Positions 9,396 to 17,652 of a stretch of DNA of 64,000 nucleotides are shown piece after piece; the first letter of the stretch is position 1, and the number at the start of each line of letters is the position of its first letter. The notes under the pieces were generated by a model. That model saw only the letters and a list, made by a program, of their open reading frames with translations, was not told where the DNA came from and made no database searches. Location of the stretch: contig NZ_BMMQ01000002.1 in NCBI RefSeq assembly GCF_014646015.1, positions 434,277-498,276 on the forward strand. The letters are read 5' to 3'. The stretch comes from Microbacterium nanhaiense. GTDB lineage: Bacteria; Actinomycetota; Actinomycetes; Actinomycetales; Microbacteriaceae. The position numbers and the translations under genes are program-made.

Positions 9396-10052
9396 ATGCA
9401 CACTCCGTACACGACCACGCCCCAGGGCCTTCAGGTTCCCTCGAGCCGGTACATCCTGCCGCAGTTCGAGGAGCGCACGGCCTACGGCTTCAAGCGCCAG
9501 GACCCGTACAACAAGCTCTTCGAGGACCGCGTGATCTTCCTCGGCGTGCAGGTCGACGACGCGTCGGCCGACGACGTGATGGCGCAGCTTCTGGTTCTCG
9601 AGAGCCAGGATCCGGACCGCGACATCATCATGTACATCAACTCGCCGGGCGGCTCGTTCACGGCGATGACGGCGATCTACGACACGATGCAGTACATCTC
9701 GCCGGACATCCAGACCGTCGTGCTCGGCCAGGCCGCTTCGGCGGCGTCGGTGCTCCTCGCGGCGGGCGCGCCGGGCAAGCGTCTCGCGCTCCCGAACGCC
9801 CGCATCCTGATGCACCAGCCCGCCGTGGGCGAGTCCGGGCACGGCCAGGCGTCCGACATCGAGATCCAGGCGGCGGAGATCATGCGCATGCGCACGTGGC
9901 TCGAGGAGACCATGGCGAAGCACACGCACAAGACCGCGGAAGAGATCCACAAGGACATTGACCGCGACAAGATCATCGGCGCCGCTGAGGCCGTCGAGTA
10001 CGGCGTCGTCGACCAGGTGCTGACGAGCCGCAAGCGCTCGGCCCAGCGCTGA
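9396..10052 (+). CDS. clpP2: ATP-dependent Clp protease proteolytic subunit 2
   Basis: A 218-residue partner of ClpP1 with its own intact triad, Ser115 (GQAASAAS), His140 (LMHQPAVG) and Asp191 (DIDRDKII). The longer N-terminus, with [16 protein letters not shown], is a processed propeptide region characteristic of actinobacterial ClpP2. An AGAAAGG-type ribosome site precedes the ATG. A very strong hairpin ends this transcript before clpX. Confidence 0.96.
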   Translation: MHTPYTTTPQGLQVPSSRYILPQFEERTAYGFKRQDPYNKLFEDRVIFLGVQVDDASADDVMAQLLVLESQDPDRDIIMYINSPGGSFTAMTAIYDTMQYISPDIQTVVLGQAASAASVLLAAGAPGKRLALPNARILMHQPAVGESGHGQASDIEIQAAEIMRMRTWLEETMAKHTHKTAEEIHKDIDRDKIIGAAEAVEYGVVDQVLTSRKRSAQR

Positions 10053-10062
10053 GCGATGCACC

Positions 10063-10098
10063 CGGCGCGCCCCGTTCGTTTTCGAACGGGGCGCGCCG
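10063..10098 (+). terminator. Strong hairpin terminator after clpP2
   Basis: A perfect 16-base-pair stem (cggcgcgccccgttcg and its complement) with a TTTT loop, 10 bases after the clpP2 stop. Confidence 0.85.
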
Positions 10099-10101
10099 TC
10101 G

Positions 10102-10129
10102 TTCAAATGTCAGTGGTTCCGCATAGCCT
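10102..10129 (+). promoter_or_regulatory. Candidate clpX promoter
   Basis: TTCAAA, 16 bases, then TAGCCT, lying between the clpP2 terminator and clpX. The match to -35 and -10 is modest, but the position after a strong terminator requires a promoter here. Confidence 0.35.
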
Positions 10130-10167
10130 GGAACAACGACAGCGACCAGACCACGAGGAGTGATCGC

Positions 10168-11439
10168 ATGGCCCGACTCGGCGAGAGCGCCGACCTGTTC
10201 AAGTGCTCCTTCTGCGGAAAGAGCCAGAAGCAGGTCCAGCAGTTGATCGCGGGCCCCGGCGTCTATATCTGCGACGAGTGCGTCGAGCTCTGCAACGAAA
10301 TCATCGAAGAGCGCATGTCGGAGCAGGCCGCCGAGGGCGAGGTCTCGCAGATCGATCTGCCGAAGCCGCGCGAGATCTTCGACTATCTCGACGAGTACGT
10401 CGTCGGGCAGCTCGAGGCGAAGCGTTCGCTCGCGGTCGCGGTCTACAACCACTACAAGCGCATCCGCGCGAAGGGCGAGCTCAAGCTCGCCGACGCGAAA
10501 GCCGAAGAGGTCGAGATCTCGAAGAGCAACATCATGCTCCTCGGTCCCACCGGCTCCGGCAAGACCTATCTCGCGCAGACGCTCGCCAAGCGACTGAACG
10601 TTCCGTTCGCGGTGGCGGACGCGACGGCGCTCACGGAGGCGGGTTACGTCGGCGAAGACGTCGAGAACATCATCCTGAAGCTGCTGCAGGCCGCCGACTT
10701 CGACGTGCAGCGCGCCGAACAGGGCATCGTCTACATCGATGAGATCGACAAGATCGCTCGCAAGGCGGAGAACCCGTCCATCACGCGAGACGTGTCGGGC
10801 GAGGGCGTGCAACAGGCGCTGTTGAAGCTGTTCGAAGGCAGCGTCGCACAGGTGCCGCCGCAGGGCGGTCGAAAGCACCCGCACCAGGAGTTCATCAACG
10901 TCGACACGACGAACGTGCTCTTCATCGTCTCCGGCGCTTTCGCGGGGCTCGAAGACATCATCTCCTCGCGCGTCGGGCGGGCGGGCGTCGGCTTCGGGGC
11001 ACCGCTGCAGTCGAAGCGCAACACGGAGGGCCTCTTCGGCGAGGTTCTGCCGGAGGACCTGCACAAGTTCGGGCTCATCCCCGAGTTCATCGGTCGTCTC
11101 CCCGTGATCGCCGCGGTGGATCCCCTCGACCAGGATGCGTTGGTCGACATCCTCACCGAACCGCGCAATGCTCTCGTCAAGCAGTACCAGAGGATGTTCG
11201 AGTACGACGGGGTCGAACTCGCCTTCGACGACGACGCCCTGCGGTCGATTGCCGACCTTGCGGTCGCGCGGAAGACCGGTGCTCGCGGGCTGCGTGCGAT
11301 CCTCGAGGACGTGCTGGGACCGATCATGTTCGAGATCCCTTCGAACGACGACGTCGCGAAGGTGGTCGTCACGCGCGCCGCGGTCGACGAGGGGGCACCG
11401 CCGACGGTCGTGTTCCGAGAGCGTCGTAAGAGCGCCTGA
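10168..11439 (+). CDS. clpX: ClpX, ATP-dependent unfoldase of the ClpXP protease
   Basis: A 423-residue AAA+ unfoldase feeding ClpP1P2. The N-terminal zinc-binding domain uses C13, C16, C35 and C38 (CSFC...CDEC). Walker A is GPTGSGKT (126-133), Walker B is IVYIDEIDK, the GVGFGA pore loop is seen, and the sensor region [10 protein letters not shown] is present. The start is fixed by GAGGAG upstream of [10 protein letters not shown]. It follows clpP2 but has its own candidate promoter, so it can be expressed separately from the peptidase subunits. Confidence 0.97.
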   Translation: MARLGESADLFKCSFCGKSQKQVQQLIAGPGVYICDECVELCNEIIEERMSEQAAEGEVSQIDLPKPREIFDYLDEYVVGQLEAKRSLAVAVYNHYKRIRAKGELKLADAKAEEVEISKSNIMLLGPTGSGKTYLAQTLAKRLNVPFAVADATALTEAGYVGEDVENIILKLLQAADFDVQRAEQGIVYIDEIDKIARKAENPSITRDVSGEGVQQALLKLFEGSVAQVPPQGGRKHPHQEFINVDTTNVLFIVSGAFAGLEDIISSRVGRAGVGFGAPLQSKRNTEGLFGEVLPEDLHKFGLIPEFIGRLPVIAAVDPLDQDALVDILTEPRNALVKQYQRMFEYDGVELAFDDDALRSIADLAVARKTGARGLRAILEDVLGPIMFEIPSNDDVAKVVVTRAAVDEGAPPTVVFRERRKSA

Positions 11440-11465
11440 CGCCTCACCCCTCGCCGCAGAGGAGG

Positions 11466-11510
11466 GACGACGAAGCCGCCGGAAGACGTGGTCTCCCGGC
11501 GGCTTCGTCG
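11466..11510. terminator. Bidirectional terminator between clpX and the valS operon
   Basis: A perfect 16-base-pair stem (acgacgaagccgccgg and its complement) with a 13-base loop, in the 79-base gap between convergent genes. Confidence 0.8.
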
Positions 11511-11518
11511 TCTCGTTG

Positions 11519-11752
11519 TCAGTCCTCGAGCTCGAAGGAGGCGATGGTGACCTCGCCGCTCGGCTCAAGGATCACCTCGTAGCCCGCGTCGAGCTCCGCG
11601 ATCGGACGTCCCTCGAGGAAGGTGAGCGTCCACATCGACGCGGGGTCATCGGCCGGCAGTCGAGACTCGACGTCGGCGATGCCGCCGCGGATGGCGGTCG
11701 GGACCGAGGCCGGAACCTCGTCGCCCGCCCGCCAGCGCGTACCCAGCTGCAT
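11519..11752 (-). CDS. Small conserved-looking hypothetical protein downstream of valS
   Basis: A 77-residue protein of unknown function (MQLGTRWRAGDEVPASVP ... SGEVTIASFELED). Its ATG overlaps the valS stop by one base (TGATG), so translation is probably coupled to valS. The sequence has an alternating hydrophobic pattern that could form a small beta-rich fold, with WRAGDEVP near the start and MWTLTFLEGRPIAELDAGYE in the second half. There is no signal peptide, membrane helix or cysteine. The reading frame stays open upstream as a shadow of valS, so only this C-terminal part is taken as a gene. I do not recognise a family with certainty. Confidence 0.65.
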   Translation of the reverse strand: MQLGTRWRAGDEVPASVPTAIRGGIADVESRLPADDPASMWTLTFLEGRPIAELDAGYEVILEPSGEVTIASFELED

Positions 11753-14316
11753 CAGTCCTGCTCCGCCAGCTCGATCTCGGTGACGGCCAGCTCGTCGCCC
11801 TCGGCGATCGTCAGTTCCGCGATGCGTCCGACGGCCTTGAGGTCGGCCTCGGCGAGTCGCACGAACTCGATCTCGGAGGCGGGCGCGACGATCGTCGCGG
11901 ACGCGACGGGCGTGCGCTGCGAGGCCTTCGCCTCGGTCTTCGCGCGCCGCACGCCGATGAGCGCGGCGGAGGCAGCCGCGAGGACCGCGGGATTGCCGCC
12001 GAGTTCCGAGCGCTCCGGCCAGGGGGCGCGATGCACCGAGCCATCCTGGAACCAGCTCCAGGCCTCCTCGGTCGCGAACGACGCGACCGGCGCGAGCAGT
12101 CGGAGCAGGGTCGACAGCGCGGTGCGCAGCGCAACCGCGGCCGACGCTCCTTCTGCGCCGCCGTTGTACGCGCGCTCCTTGACGAGCTCCAGGTAGTCGT
12201 CGCAGAACGTCCAGAAGAAGGCCTCGGAGACCTCGAGCGCGCGGGCGTGATCGTACGCCTCGAACGCCGCCGTCGCCTGGGTCACGACCTCGTCGAGAGC
12301 CGCCAGCATCGACAGGTCGACGGGCTCGGTGATCTCGGCGCCCTCCGGCGCGTCGAAGCCGAGCGCGAACTTCGCCGCGTTCAGGATCTTGATCGCAAGG
12401 CGGCGACCGATCTTGATCTGCGTCGGGTTCTGCGCGTCGAACGCTGCATCGGTTCCGAGCCGGCTGGAGGCCGCCCAGTACCGCACGGCGTCGGAGCCGT
12501 GCTTGTCGAGGATGTCCGCGGGAGTGACGACGTTGCCCTTCGACTTCGACATCTTCTTGCGGTCGGGGTCGACGATGAAGCCGGAGATGGCGGCGTGCTT
12601 CCAGGCCGCGCGATCGTCCTCGAGAACGCTGCGGAGCATCGTCGAGAAGAGCCAGGTGCGGATGATGTCCTGGCCCTGGGGGCGCACATCGAAGGGCGCA
12701 ACGAGGTTCCACAGTTCCTCGTCGCGCTCCCACCCGCCGGCCAGCTGGGGCGTCAGGGACGACGTCGCCCAGGTGTCGAGGACGTCGGTCTCGGCCTCGA
12801 AGCCGCCGGGGACGCCGCGCTGTTCAGCGGTGTATCCCGCCGGAACATCGCTCGTGGGGTCGACGGGCAGCGCGTCGAGCGACGGCGTGAGCACGCGGTC
12901 GTAGTCGCGCTCACCGTTCTCGTCGAGGCCGTACCAGATCGGGAACGGCACGCCGAAGAAGCGCTGGCGCGAAACGAGCCAGTCGCCCGTGAGGCCGTTC
13001 ACCCAGTTGTCGTAACGCACGCGCATGAACTCGGGGTGGAATTCGATCTCGTTGCCGAGCTCGAGCAGCCTCGCGCGGAGTTCTTCGCCGCGGGCGCCGT
13101 TTGCGATGTACCACTGGCGCGTCGAGACGATTTCGAGCGGGCGGTCGCCCTTCTCGAAGAACTTGACCGGGTGCTGGAAGGTGTCGCCGACCTTGAGCAG
13201 GGCGCCGGATTCCTCGAGCAGCTCGACGACGCGCTTCTGCGCGCTGAAGACGGTCTTGCCTGCGATCTCCGCGTATGCGGCGAGGCCCGCTTCCGTCGTG
13301 ATCGCGTCGGGCGCGTCGGCGAGCACGCGGCCATCGCGCCCGATGATGGTGCGGTTCGGCAGGTCCAGCTCGCGCCACCAGATGATGTCGGTCATGTCGC
13401 CGAAGGTGCAGATCATCGCGATGCCAGATCCCTTGTCGGGCTGCGCGAGCGGGTGCGCGAGCACGGGAACCTCGACGCCGAAGACGGGCGTCGTCACGGT
13501 GGATCCGAAGAGCGGCTGATAGCGCTCGTCGTCGGGGTGCGCGACGAGCGCGACGCACGCGGCGAGCAGTTCGGGACGGGTCGTCTGGATGACGACGTCG
13601 CCGGATCCGTCGGTCTTCGCGAACGCGACGCTGTGGTACGCGGCCGGGCGGTCGCGATCCTCGAGCTCGGCCTGCGCGATCGCCGAGCTGAAGTCGACGT
13701 CCCAGAGCGTGGGAGCCATTGCCTGGTAGGCCTCGCCGCGCTCGAGGTTCTTCAGGAACGCGAGCTGGCTCGCCCGGATGGTCTCGGGGGCGATGGTGCG
13801 GTAGGTCTGCGTCCAGTCGACCGACAGGCCGAGCTGGCGCCAGAGCTCCTCGAACTTTGCTTCGTCTTCGACGGTGAGTCGTTCGCAGAGCTCGGTGAAG
13901 TTGCGTCGGCTGACCGGAATCTGATCCGCGGCCTTGATGTTCTTCGTCGTGCCCTCGAAGGGCGGCGTGAAGTCCGGGTCGTACGGCAGAGTCGGGTCGC
14001 AGCGGACGCCGTAGTAGTTCTGCACGCGGCGTTCGGTCGGCAGGCCGTTGTCGTCCCATCCGATCGGGTAGAAGACCTGCTTGCCGCGCATGCGCTCGAA
14101 GCGAGCCTTCACATCGGTGTGCGTATAGCTGAAGACGTGGCCGATGTGCAACGAGCCCGATGCGGTCGGCGGGGGAGTGTCGACGGAGAAGACGCCCTCG
14201 CGCCCGACGCGCTGCGCGGCGGCGCGGTCAAAACGATAGGTGCCGTCGTTATCCCACTGCTCACCCCATTTCGCTTCGAGGCCTTCGAGTTTGGGCTTGT
14301 CGGGCATATCTGCCAT
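11752..14316 (-). CDS. valS: Valyl-tRNA synthetase
   Basis: An 854-residue class I aminoacyl-tRNA synthetase charging tRNA-Val. The HIGH motif is seen in SGSLHIGHVFSYTH and the KMSKS loop in DRKKMSKSKGN. The CP1 editing domain lies between them, with HPDDERYQPLFG. The C-terminal anticodon-binding domain is present but the long coiled-coil tail of E. coli ValRS is short. An alternative start lies three codons in. The valS promoter region (14317-14446) shows no T-box, in contrast to ileS. A 77-residue gene overlaps its 3' end. Confidence 0.96.
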   Translation of the reverse strand: MADMPDKPKLEGLEAKWGEQWDNDGTYRFDRAAAQRVGREGVFSVDTPPPTASGSLHIGHVFSYTHTDVKARFERMRGKQVFYPIGWDDNGLPTERRVQNYYGVRCDPTLPYDPDFTPPFEGTTKNIKAADQIPVSRRNFTELCERLTVEDEAKFEELWRQLGLSVDWTQTYRTIAPETIRASQLAFLKNLERGEAYQAMAPTLWDVDFSSAIAQAELEDRDRPAAYHSVAFAKTDGSGDVVIQTTRPELLAACVALVAHPDDERYQPLFGSTVTTPVFGVEVPVLAHPLAQPDKGSGIAMICTFGDMTDIIWWRELDLPNRTIIGRDGRVLADAPDAITTEAGLAAYAEIAGKTVFSAQKRVVELLEESGALLKVGDTFQHPVKFFEKGDRPLEIVSTRQWYIANGARGEELRARLLELGNEIEFHPEFMRVRYDNWVNGLTGDWLVSRQRFFGVPFPIWYGLDENGERDYDRVLTPSLDALPVDPTSDVPAGYTAEQRGVPGGFEAETDVLDTWATSSLTPQLAGGWERDEELWNLVAPFDVRPQGQDIIRTWLFSTMLRSVLEDDRAAWKHAAISGFIVDPDRKKMSKSKGNVVTPADILDKHGSDAVRYWAASSRLGTDAAFDAQNPTQIKIGRRLAIKILNAAKFALGFDAPEGAEITEPVDLSMLAALDEVVTQATAAFEAYDHARALEVSEAFFWTFCDDYLELVKERAYNGGAEGASAAVALRTALSTLLRLLAPVASFATEEAWSWFQDGSVHRAPWPERSELGGNPAVLAAASAALIGVRRAKTEAKASQRTPVASATIVAPASEIEFVRLAEADLKAVGRIAELTIAEGDELAVTEIELAEQD

Positions 14317-14409
14317 GGCTGCGCTCCTGGGGCGTTGTGGGCGGCACGGTGTGTACGTGCCTGATGTGGTGAGTTAGAGCAGAGTCTAACGGGGCGCGTC
14401 GTGAGGGGG

Positions 14410-14438
14410 TTGTGCGAGGCGTGCCGCGGAGCTAACCT
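14410..14438 (+). promoter_or_regulatory. Candidate promoter of the ArsR gene (leaderless)
   Basis: TTGTGC (14410-14415), a 17-base spacer, then TAACCT (14433-14438). The predicted transcription start falls at or within a few bases of the ATG at 14447, and no Shine-Dalgarno sequence is present at a usable distance, so the mRNA is probably leaderless. Confidence 0.5.
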
Positions 14439-14439
14439 A

Positions 14440-14453
14440 CAACCAAATGGTTG
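14440..14453. promoter_or_regulatory. Putative ArsR operator overlapping the start codon
   Basis: A perfect 6-2-6 inverted repeat, CAACCA-AA-TGGTTG, covering the expected transcription start and the ATG. Palindromes of this kind in front of ArsR/AHSA1 gene pairs are good candidates for autoregulation sites. Confidence 0.55.
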
Positions 14454-14791
14454 CATATGCCCCGCTCAGCGACGCCGAGGTCGATCGGATCTTCCGGGCC
14501 CTGGCCGACAGCACACGCCGCGACATTCTGCGGCGCGTGCTGGCACAAGAGTCTGCCGTGAGTGAACTCGCGGCACTCTACGACATGTCCTTCGCGGCCG
14601 TGCAGAAGCACGTCGCGGTTCTCGAGGAGGCGGGGCTCGTGACGAAGCATCCCCGCGGCCGACAGCGTCTCGTCCGGGGATCGCCCGAACGGGTCGCGCG
14701 TGCTCGGCAGCTTCTCGCGCACATCGAAGAGATGTGGCGCGGCCGGATCTACCGGCTGGACGCCTTGCTTTCCCCACCGAACGGAGACTGA
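14447..14791 (+). CDS. ArsR-family winged-helix transcriptional regulator
   Basis: A 114-residue winged helix-turn-helix repressor of the ArsR type, of the subgroup that pairs with START/AHSA1 proteins. The N-terminal FRALADSTRRDILRRVL and the recognition segment LAALYDMSFAAVQKHVAVLEEAGLVTK are family signatures; the wing is KHPRGRQRLVRG. The cysteine pair used by metal-sensing ArsR proteins is absent, so the ligand is probably not a metal. An inverted repeat overlapping its start suggests autorepression. The AHSA1-domain gene begins three bases downstream. Confidence 0.92.
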   Translation: MVAYAPLSDAEVDRIFRALADSTRRDILRRVLAQESAVSELAALYDMSFAAVQKHVAVLEEAGLVTKHPRGRQRLVRGSPERVARARQLLAHIEEMWRGRIYRLDALLSPPNGD

Positions 14792-14794
14792 CAC

Positions 14795-15766
14795 ATGCCT
14801 ATCACCACGATCGATGTCGATCACGACGCACTCACGCTGACAATCGTCGCCGAGTTCGCGGCGCCCAAGCAGCGACTGTGGGACGCCTACGCCGATCCCC
14901 GCCTGATCGAACAGTTCTGGGGCCCCGAGACCTACCCCGCGCGCTTCCTCCGTCACGACATGTATCCCGGCGGCCAGAGCCGCTATGTGATGACCGGCCC
15001 GGACGGCGACACCTCGTCAGGCTACTGGGAGTTCCTCGCGGTCGATGCGACCGACTCCTTCGAGGTGCTCGATGGCTTCTGCGGCCCGGATAGGGAGCCG
15101 AGTCGCGACATGCCGTCGATGCGGATGCAGTTCCGCTTCGAGGATGCCGGCGAGGGCTCCCGCGCGGTGATGACCACGCACTTCGCGAGTCTCGAGGAAC
15201 TCGAGCAGCTCGTCCCAATGGGCATGGTCGAGGGCACGCGCTCGGCGATGAGTCAGATCGATGCGGTTCTGGCCGACCTGTCGAGTTTCGCCGCCGATCG
15301 TCCGACTCTCGTGCAGGAGATCTCGGGAACAACGGTGCGGATCTCTCGCGTCGTGCGCGGATCCGTGAGTGACGTGTGGCGCGCCCACCACGACGCGGAC
15401 CTGCTGCGACGCTGGCAGCTCGGCCCGGACGGGTGGGAGATGACCGAGGTCACCCCGCCCGCCGACGCGGGATCGTCGTTCGCCTATCGCTGGGCGCCGC
15501 TGCCCGGGACGGAGGGCGAGCCATTCGGCATCGTGGGCGAGGTGCGGGAGTCGGATCCCGAGCATCGCATCGTGCACACGGAGCGAATGGAGGGTTTCCC
15601 GGGGGAGACCGTGAACGAGGTCACCTTCACTCCCGTGCCAGAGGGCACGCTTCTCACCTATGTGATCACGTACGGCAGCCAGGAAGAGCGCGACGCCATC
15701 CTTGCGACGGGCATGGTCGACGGGATGGAGGCCAGCTACGCGCGGCTCGACGACGTTCTCTCCTGA
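14795..15766 (+). CDS. Tandem AHSA1/SRPBCC-domain protein
   Basis: A 323-residue protein with two consecutive START-like (SRPBCC, AHSA1 type) ligand-binding domains, about residues 1-150 and 165-323. Each begins with a characteristic pattern: FAAPKQRLWDAYADPRLIEQFWGPE in the first, RVVRGSVSDVWRAHHDADLLRRW in the second. The domains bind hydrophobic ligands in an internal cavity; the ligand here is unknown. Three bases separate it from the ArsR gene, so the pair is an operon. Single-domain versions are the common case; the doubled form may be an internal duplication that has diverged. Confidence 0.9.
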   Translation: MPITTIDVDHDALTLTIVAEFAAPKQRLWDAYADPRLIEQFWGPETYPARFLRHDMYPGGQSRYVMTGPDGDTSSGYWEFLAVDATDSFEVLDGFCGPDREPSRDMPSMRMQFRFEDAGEGSRAVMTTHFASLEELEQLVPMGMVEGTRSAMSQIDAVLADLSSFAADRPTLVQEISGTTVRISRVVRGSVSDVWRAHHDADLLRRWQLGPDGWEMTEVTPPADAGSSFAYRWAPLPGTEGEPFGIVGEVRESDPEHRIVHTERMEGFPGETVNEVTFTPVPEGTLLTYVITYGSQEERDAILATGMVDGMEASYARLDDVLS

Positions 15767-15774
15767 GCCGCGCC

Positions 15775-15822
15775 CGCGCGACGGCACCCGCCCTCCCATC
15801 GGAGCGCCGGTGCCGTCGCGCG
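15775..15822. terminator. Hairpin between convergent AHSA1 and pectate lyase genes
   Basis: A GC-rich stem of about 13-14 base pairs (5' arm 15775-15788, 3' arm 15809-15822, core cgcgacggcacc) with a 20-base loop in the 60-base intergenic gap. It can serve both strands. Confidence 0.6.
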
Positions 15823-15826
15823 TCGC

Positions 15827-17329
15827 TCACCGCGGGTCGCCCTCGTCCACGTCGCCGATGATGACGACATTGCGAAGTTCGGTGCGGTCCGCCGAATTGC
15901 GCAGGGCATACGCGACGCTCTCGCCCGCCGACCCGTCGTACGAGTTCTCGATCGTGAGGTCGCGCAGCTCGAGGTTCTCCGCGTAGACCGAAACGGTCGG
16001 GGTGTTCGCCCAGTCGATATCCGGCTTGTCATAGGTCACGACGACATCCCCGGCATTTCCCGTCGCACCGCGGATCGTGAGGCGGTCCGCACCCTTCCAG
16101 ATCGACACCACCTCGCGATAGACGCCGGGTTCGACGACGATCTCAACGGGGTGCGGCGAGCGTGAGGCGGCTCCGACCGCGGCATGAATGGAGGCGAAGT
16201 CTCCCGTGCCATCCTGTGCGACCGTGACGTGTCGCGCGATTCGCTCCACGCGGGGAGTCTTGGTCGTTCCGGCGTGCGCCGTCAGGAGACCGACGACCTC
16301 GTCGGCGGGATCTGCCGTGTACGCGTAGAACTCCGATGCCTCGAACGTCGGCCCGGACTCCGCGGGTTCCGTCCCCCACACATCCCGGAAGATGTTGTCG
16401 CGCTGATGCACGCGGCCACCGTCTGCGATCAGCGGATTGCGGGCCTGTTCGAAGACGCTCGATTCGACGAGTACGCTCGCCTGGCCCCGGGCGTTGATCC
16501 CATACGAACTCACACCCGACAACCAGTTGTTGTAGACGTGGCCGTACGCGACGTTATCGAGGCTGGCGTTGCGCTGATGGACGTTCGAGAAGCGGTTGTG
16601 GTGGAGCGTGATCGTGGTCAGCGCCTGCTCCGTCCACCCCACGCCGAGGGTCTTGTTGTGATCGTGGAAGTAGTTCCAGGACACCGTAATCGCGGTGGAA
16701 TCCTTCCGCACGTCGAGTTGTCCGTCGCCGACGCGCGCGAACTCGTTGTGATCGATCCATACGTGGTCGGACGTGTCGATCCGGATGCCGTCGTTGTCGT
16801 TGTCGTCGAACTTTCCGTCCCAGTCGCCCGGAATGTACGAGTCGCGGAACGTGAGGTTGCGGATCACGACGTTCTCCGCGTTGTCGACGAACAAGCCGCC
16901 GTCGACGATGGCGCCTCCGGAGGCTGCGCCGGCGATCGTCTTGTCATCGCCGACCGTGATCATGTCACCGTCGCCGACGACGATGTCGCCGCTCACGAGA
17001 ATGATCAGGGGTTCCTCGCTCGCCGCGTAGGCGGCGAGGGAGGCCGCATCGCGCGCGACGACGGTATCGCCGCCGGCACCGCCCGTCGTGCCGTGAGGGA
17101 GCTCGGCCGTGGGCGCGGACGCGAAGCCCGTGGCGGTAGCAGACCAGATCGGTCCGTCGAGTGAGGATGCGTTCGGGGCGCCCATGAGGCGCAGGAGATC
17201 GGACATCGGTGCCGCGACGGCCGGGAGGGGAGTGAGAACACCGACGGCGATCGGGATGGCGGCGGCCGCGACGAGCAGTTTCGGCCGCGTTCGGCGGCGA
17301 GGGGGAGACACAAGGGAGGGGCGGGGCAT
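15827..17329 (-). CDS. Secreted pectate lyase (PL1) with a truncated pectinesterase (CE8) tail
   Basis: A 500-residue secreted plant-polysaccharide enzyme. Residues 1-40 form a signal peptide (RRR, a hydrophobic run, then AVAA). Residues about 45-360 are a right-handed beta-helix pectate lyase with the calcium/substrate-binding stretch DNDNDGIRIDTSDHVWIDHN, DGQLDVRKDS and HHNRFSNVHQRNASLDNV. Residues 368-500 match the first third of a pectinesterase (VTVAQDGTGDFASIHAAV, EPGVYREVV), but translation stops just where the first catalytic segment (QDT) would be, so no esterase activity is expected. The ATG at 17329 is preferred for its AAAGGTG ribosome site; a TTG lies six codons earlier. A LacI-type operator sits on its promoter. 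Confidence 0.88.
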   Translation of the reverse strand: MPRPSLVSPPRRRTRPKLLVAAAAIPIAVGVLTPLPAVAAPMSDLLRLMGAPNASSLDGPIWSATATGFASAPTAELPHGTTGGAGGDTVVARDAASLAAYAASEEPLIILVSGDIVVGDGDMITVGDDKTIAGAASGGAIVDGGLFVDNAENVVIRNLTFRDSYIPGDWDGKFDDNDNDGIRIDTSDHVWIDHNEFARVGDGQLDVRKDSTAITVSWNYFHDHNKTLGVGWTEQALTTITLHHNRFSNVHQRNASLDNVAYGHVYNNWLSGVSSYGINARGQASVLVESSVFEQARNPLIADGGRVHQRDNIFRDVWGTEPAESGPTFEASEFYAYTADPADEVVGLLTAHAGTTKTPRVERIARHVTVAQDGTGDFASIHAAVGAASRSPHPVEIVVEPGVYREVVSIWKGADRLTIRGATGNAGDVVVTYDKPDIDWANTPTVSVYAENLELRDLTIENSYDGSAGESVAYALRNSADRTELRNVVIIGDVDEGDPR

Positions 17330-17368
17330 CGTTGCACCTTTCGTCAATGCGCCCGGTCACCCCGACGG

Positions 17369-17412
17369 GTAACCGGTTACTCGAGGCTAGGGTGAGCCGG
17401 TGTGGCTGTCAA
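17369..17412 (-). promoter_or_regulatory. Pectate lyase promoter with LacI-family-type operator
   Basis: On the minus strand: TTGACA (17412-17407), a 17-base spacer, then TAGCCT (17389-17384). Around the predicted start lies the perfect palindrome GTAACCGGTTAC (17380-17369), with a central CG as in LacI/GalR-family operators. A repressor there would block initiation. No LacI-family gene is in the window. Confidence 0.65.
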
Positions 17413-17447
17413 TGCTCTGCCGCGAGCGCGCGCACGGCTGCGCGGGG

Positions 17448-17453
17448 TAGAAT
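17448..17453 (+). promoter_or_regulatory. Candidate -10 hexamer of ileS
   Basis: TAGAAT, eight bases before the first T-box helix. No good -35 is visible. Confidence 0.35.
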
Positions 17454-17460
17454 CGCTCTC

Positions 17461-17648
17461 AGACGCACTGATCCGGCCATCACCGGGGAGCACGCGGAAG
17501 AACGGTCCCTCGGGGCTCACTAGAACCGCGCGGGGCAGGCCCGTCACAGCCGCAGTGAGAGGGGCACCCCGGGAGGGGGGCAACGCGGGGTGGTACCGCG
17601 GCCGGAGACGGTCGTCCTCGCAGTTCGATCCACGTAGAACTGCTGGAG
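17461..17648 (+). ncRNA. T-box leader of ileS (ultrashort stem I, translational type)
   Basis: An actinobacterial T-box riboswitch. A short stem CCGG/CCGG (17473-17476, 17483-17486) presents the isoleucine specifier ATC at 17479-17481. The T-box core GGGGTGGTACCGCG lies at 17587-17600, with the TGGT bulge that pairs with an uncharged tRNA ending in ACCA. There is no terminator; instead a hairpin GCAGTTC/GAACTGC (17620-17626, 17637-17643) adjoins the GGAG ribosome site at 17645-17648, and upstream CTC can pair with GAG of that site. Uncharged tRNA-Ile should therefore free the ribosome site and raise ileS translation. Together with the pectate lyase promoter this fills the gene-free stretch 17330-17652. 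Confidence 0.88.
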
Positions 17649-17652
17649 TGAC

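Noticed and set aside
12031..14364. 777-codon plus-strand open frame
   Set aside because: Antisense to valS, which has intact HIGH and KMSKS motifs.
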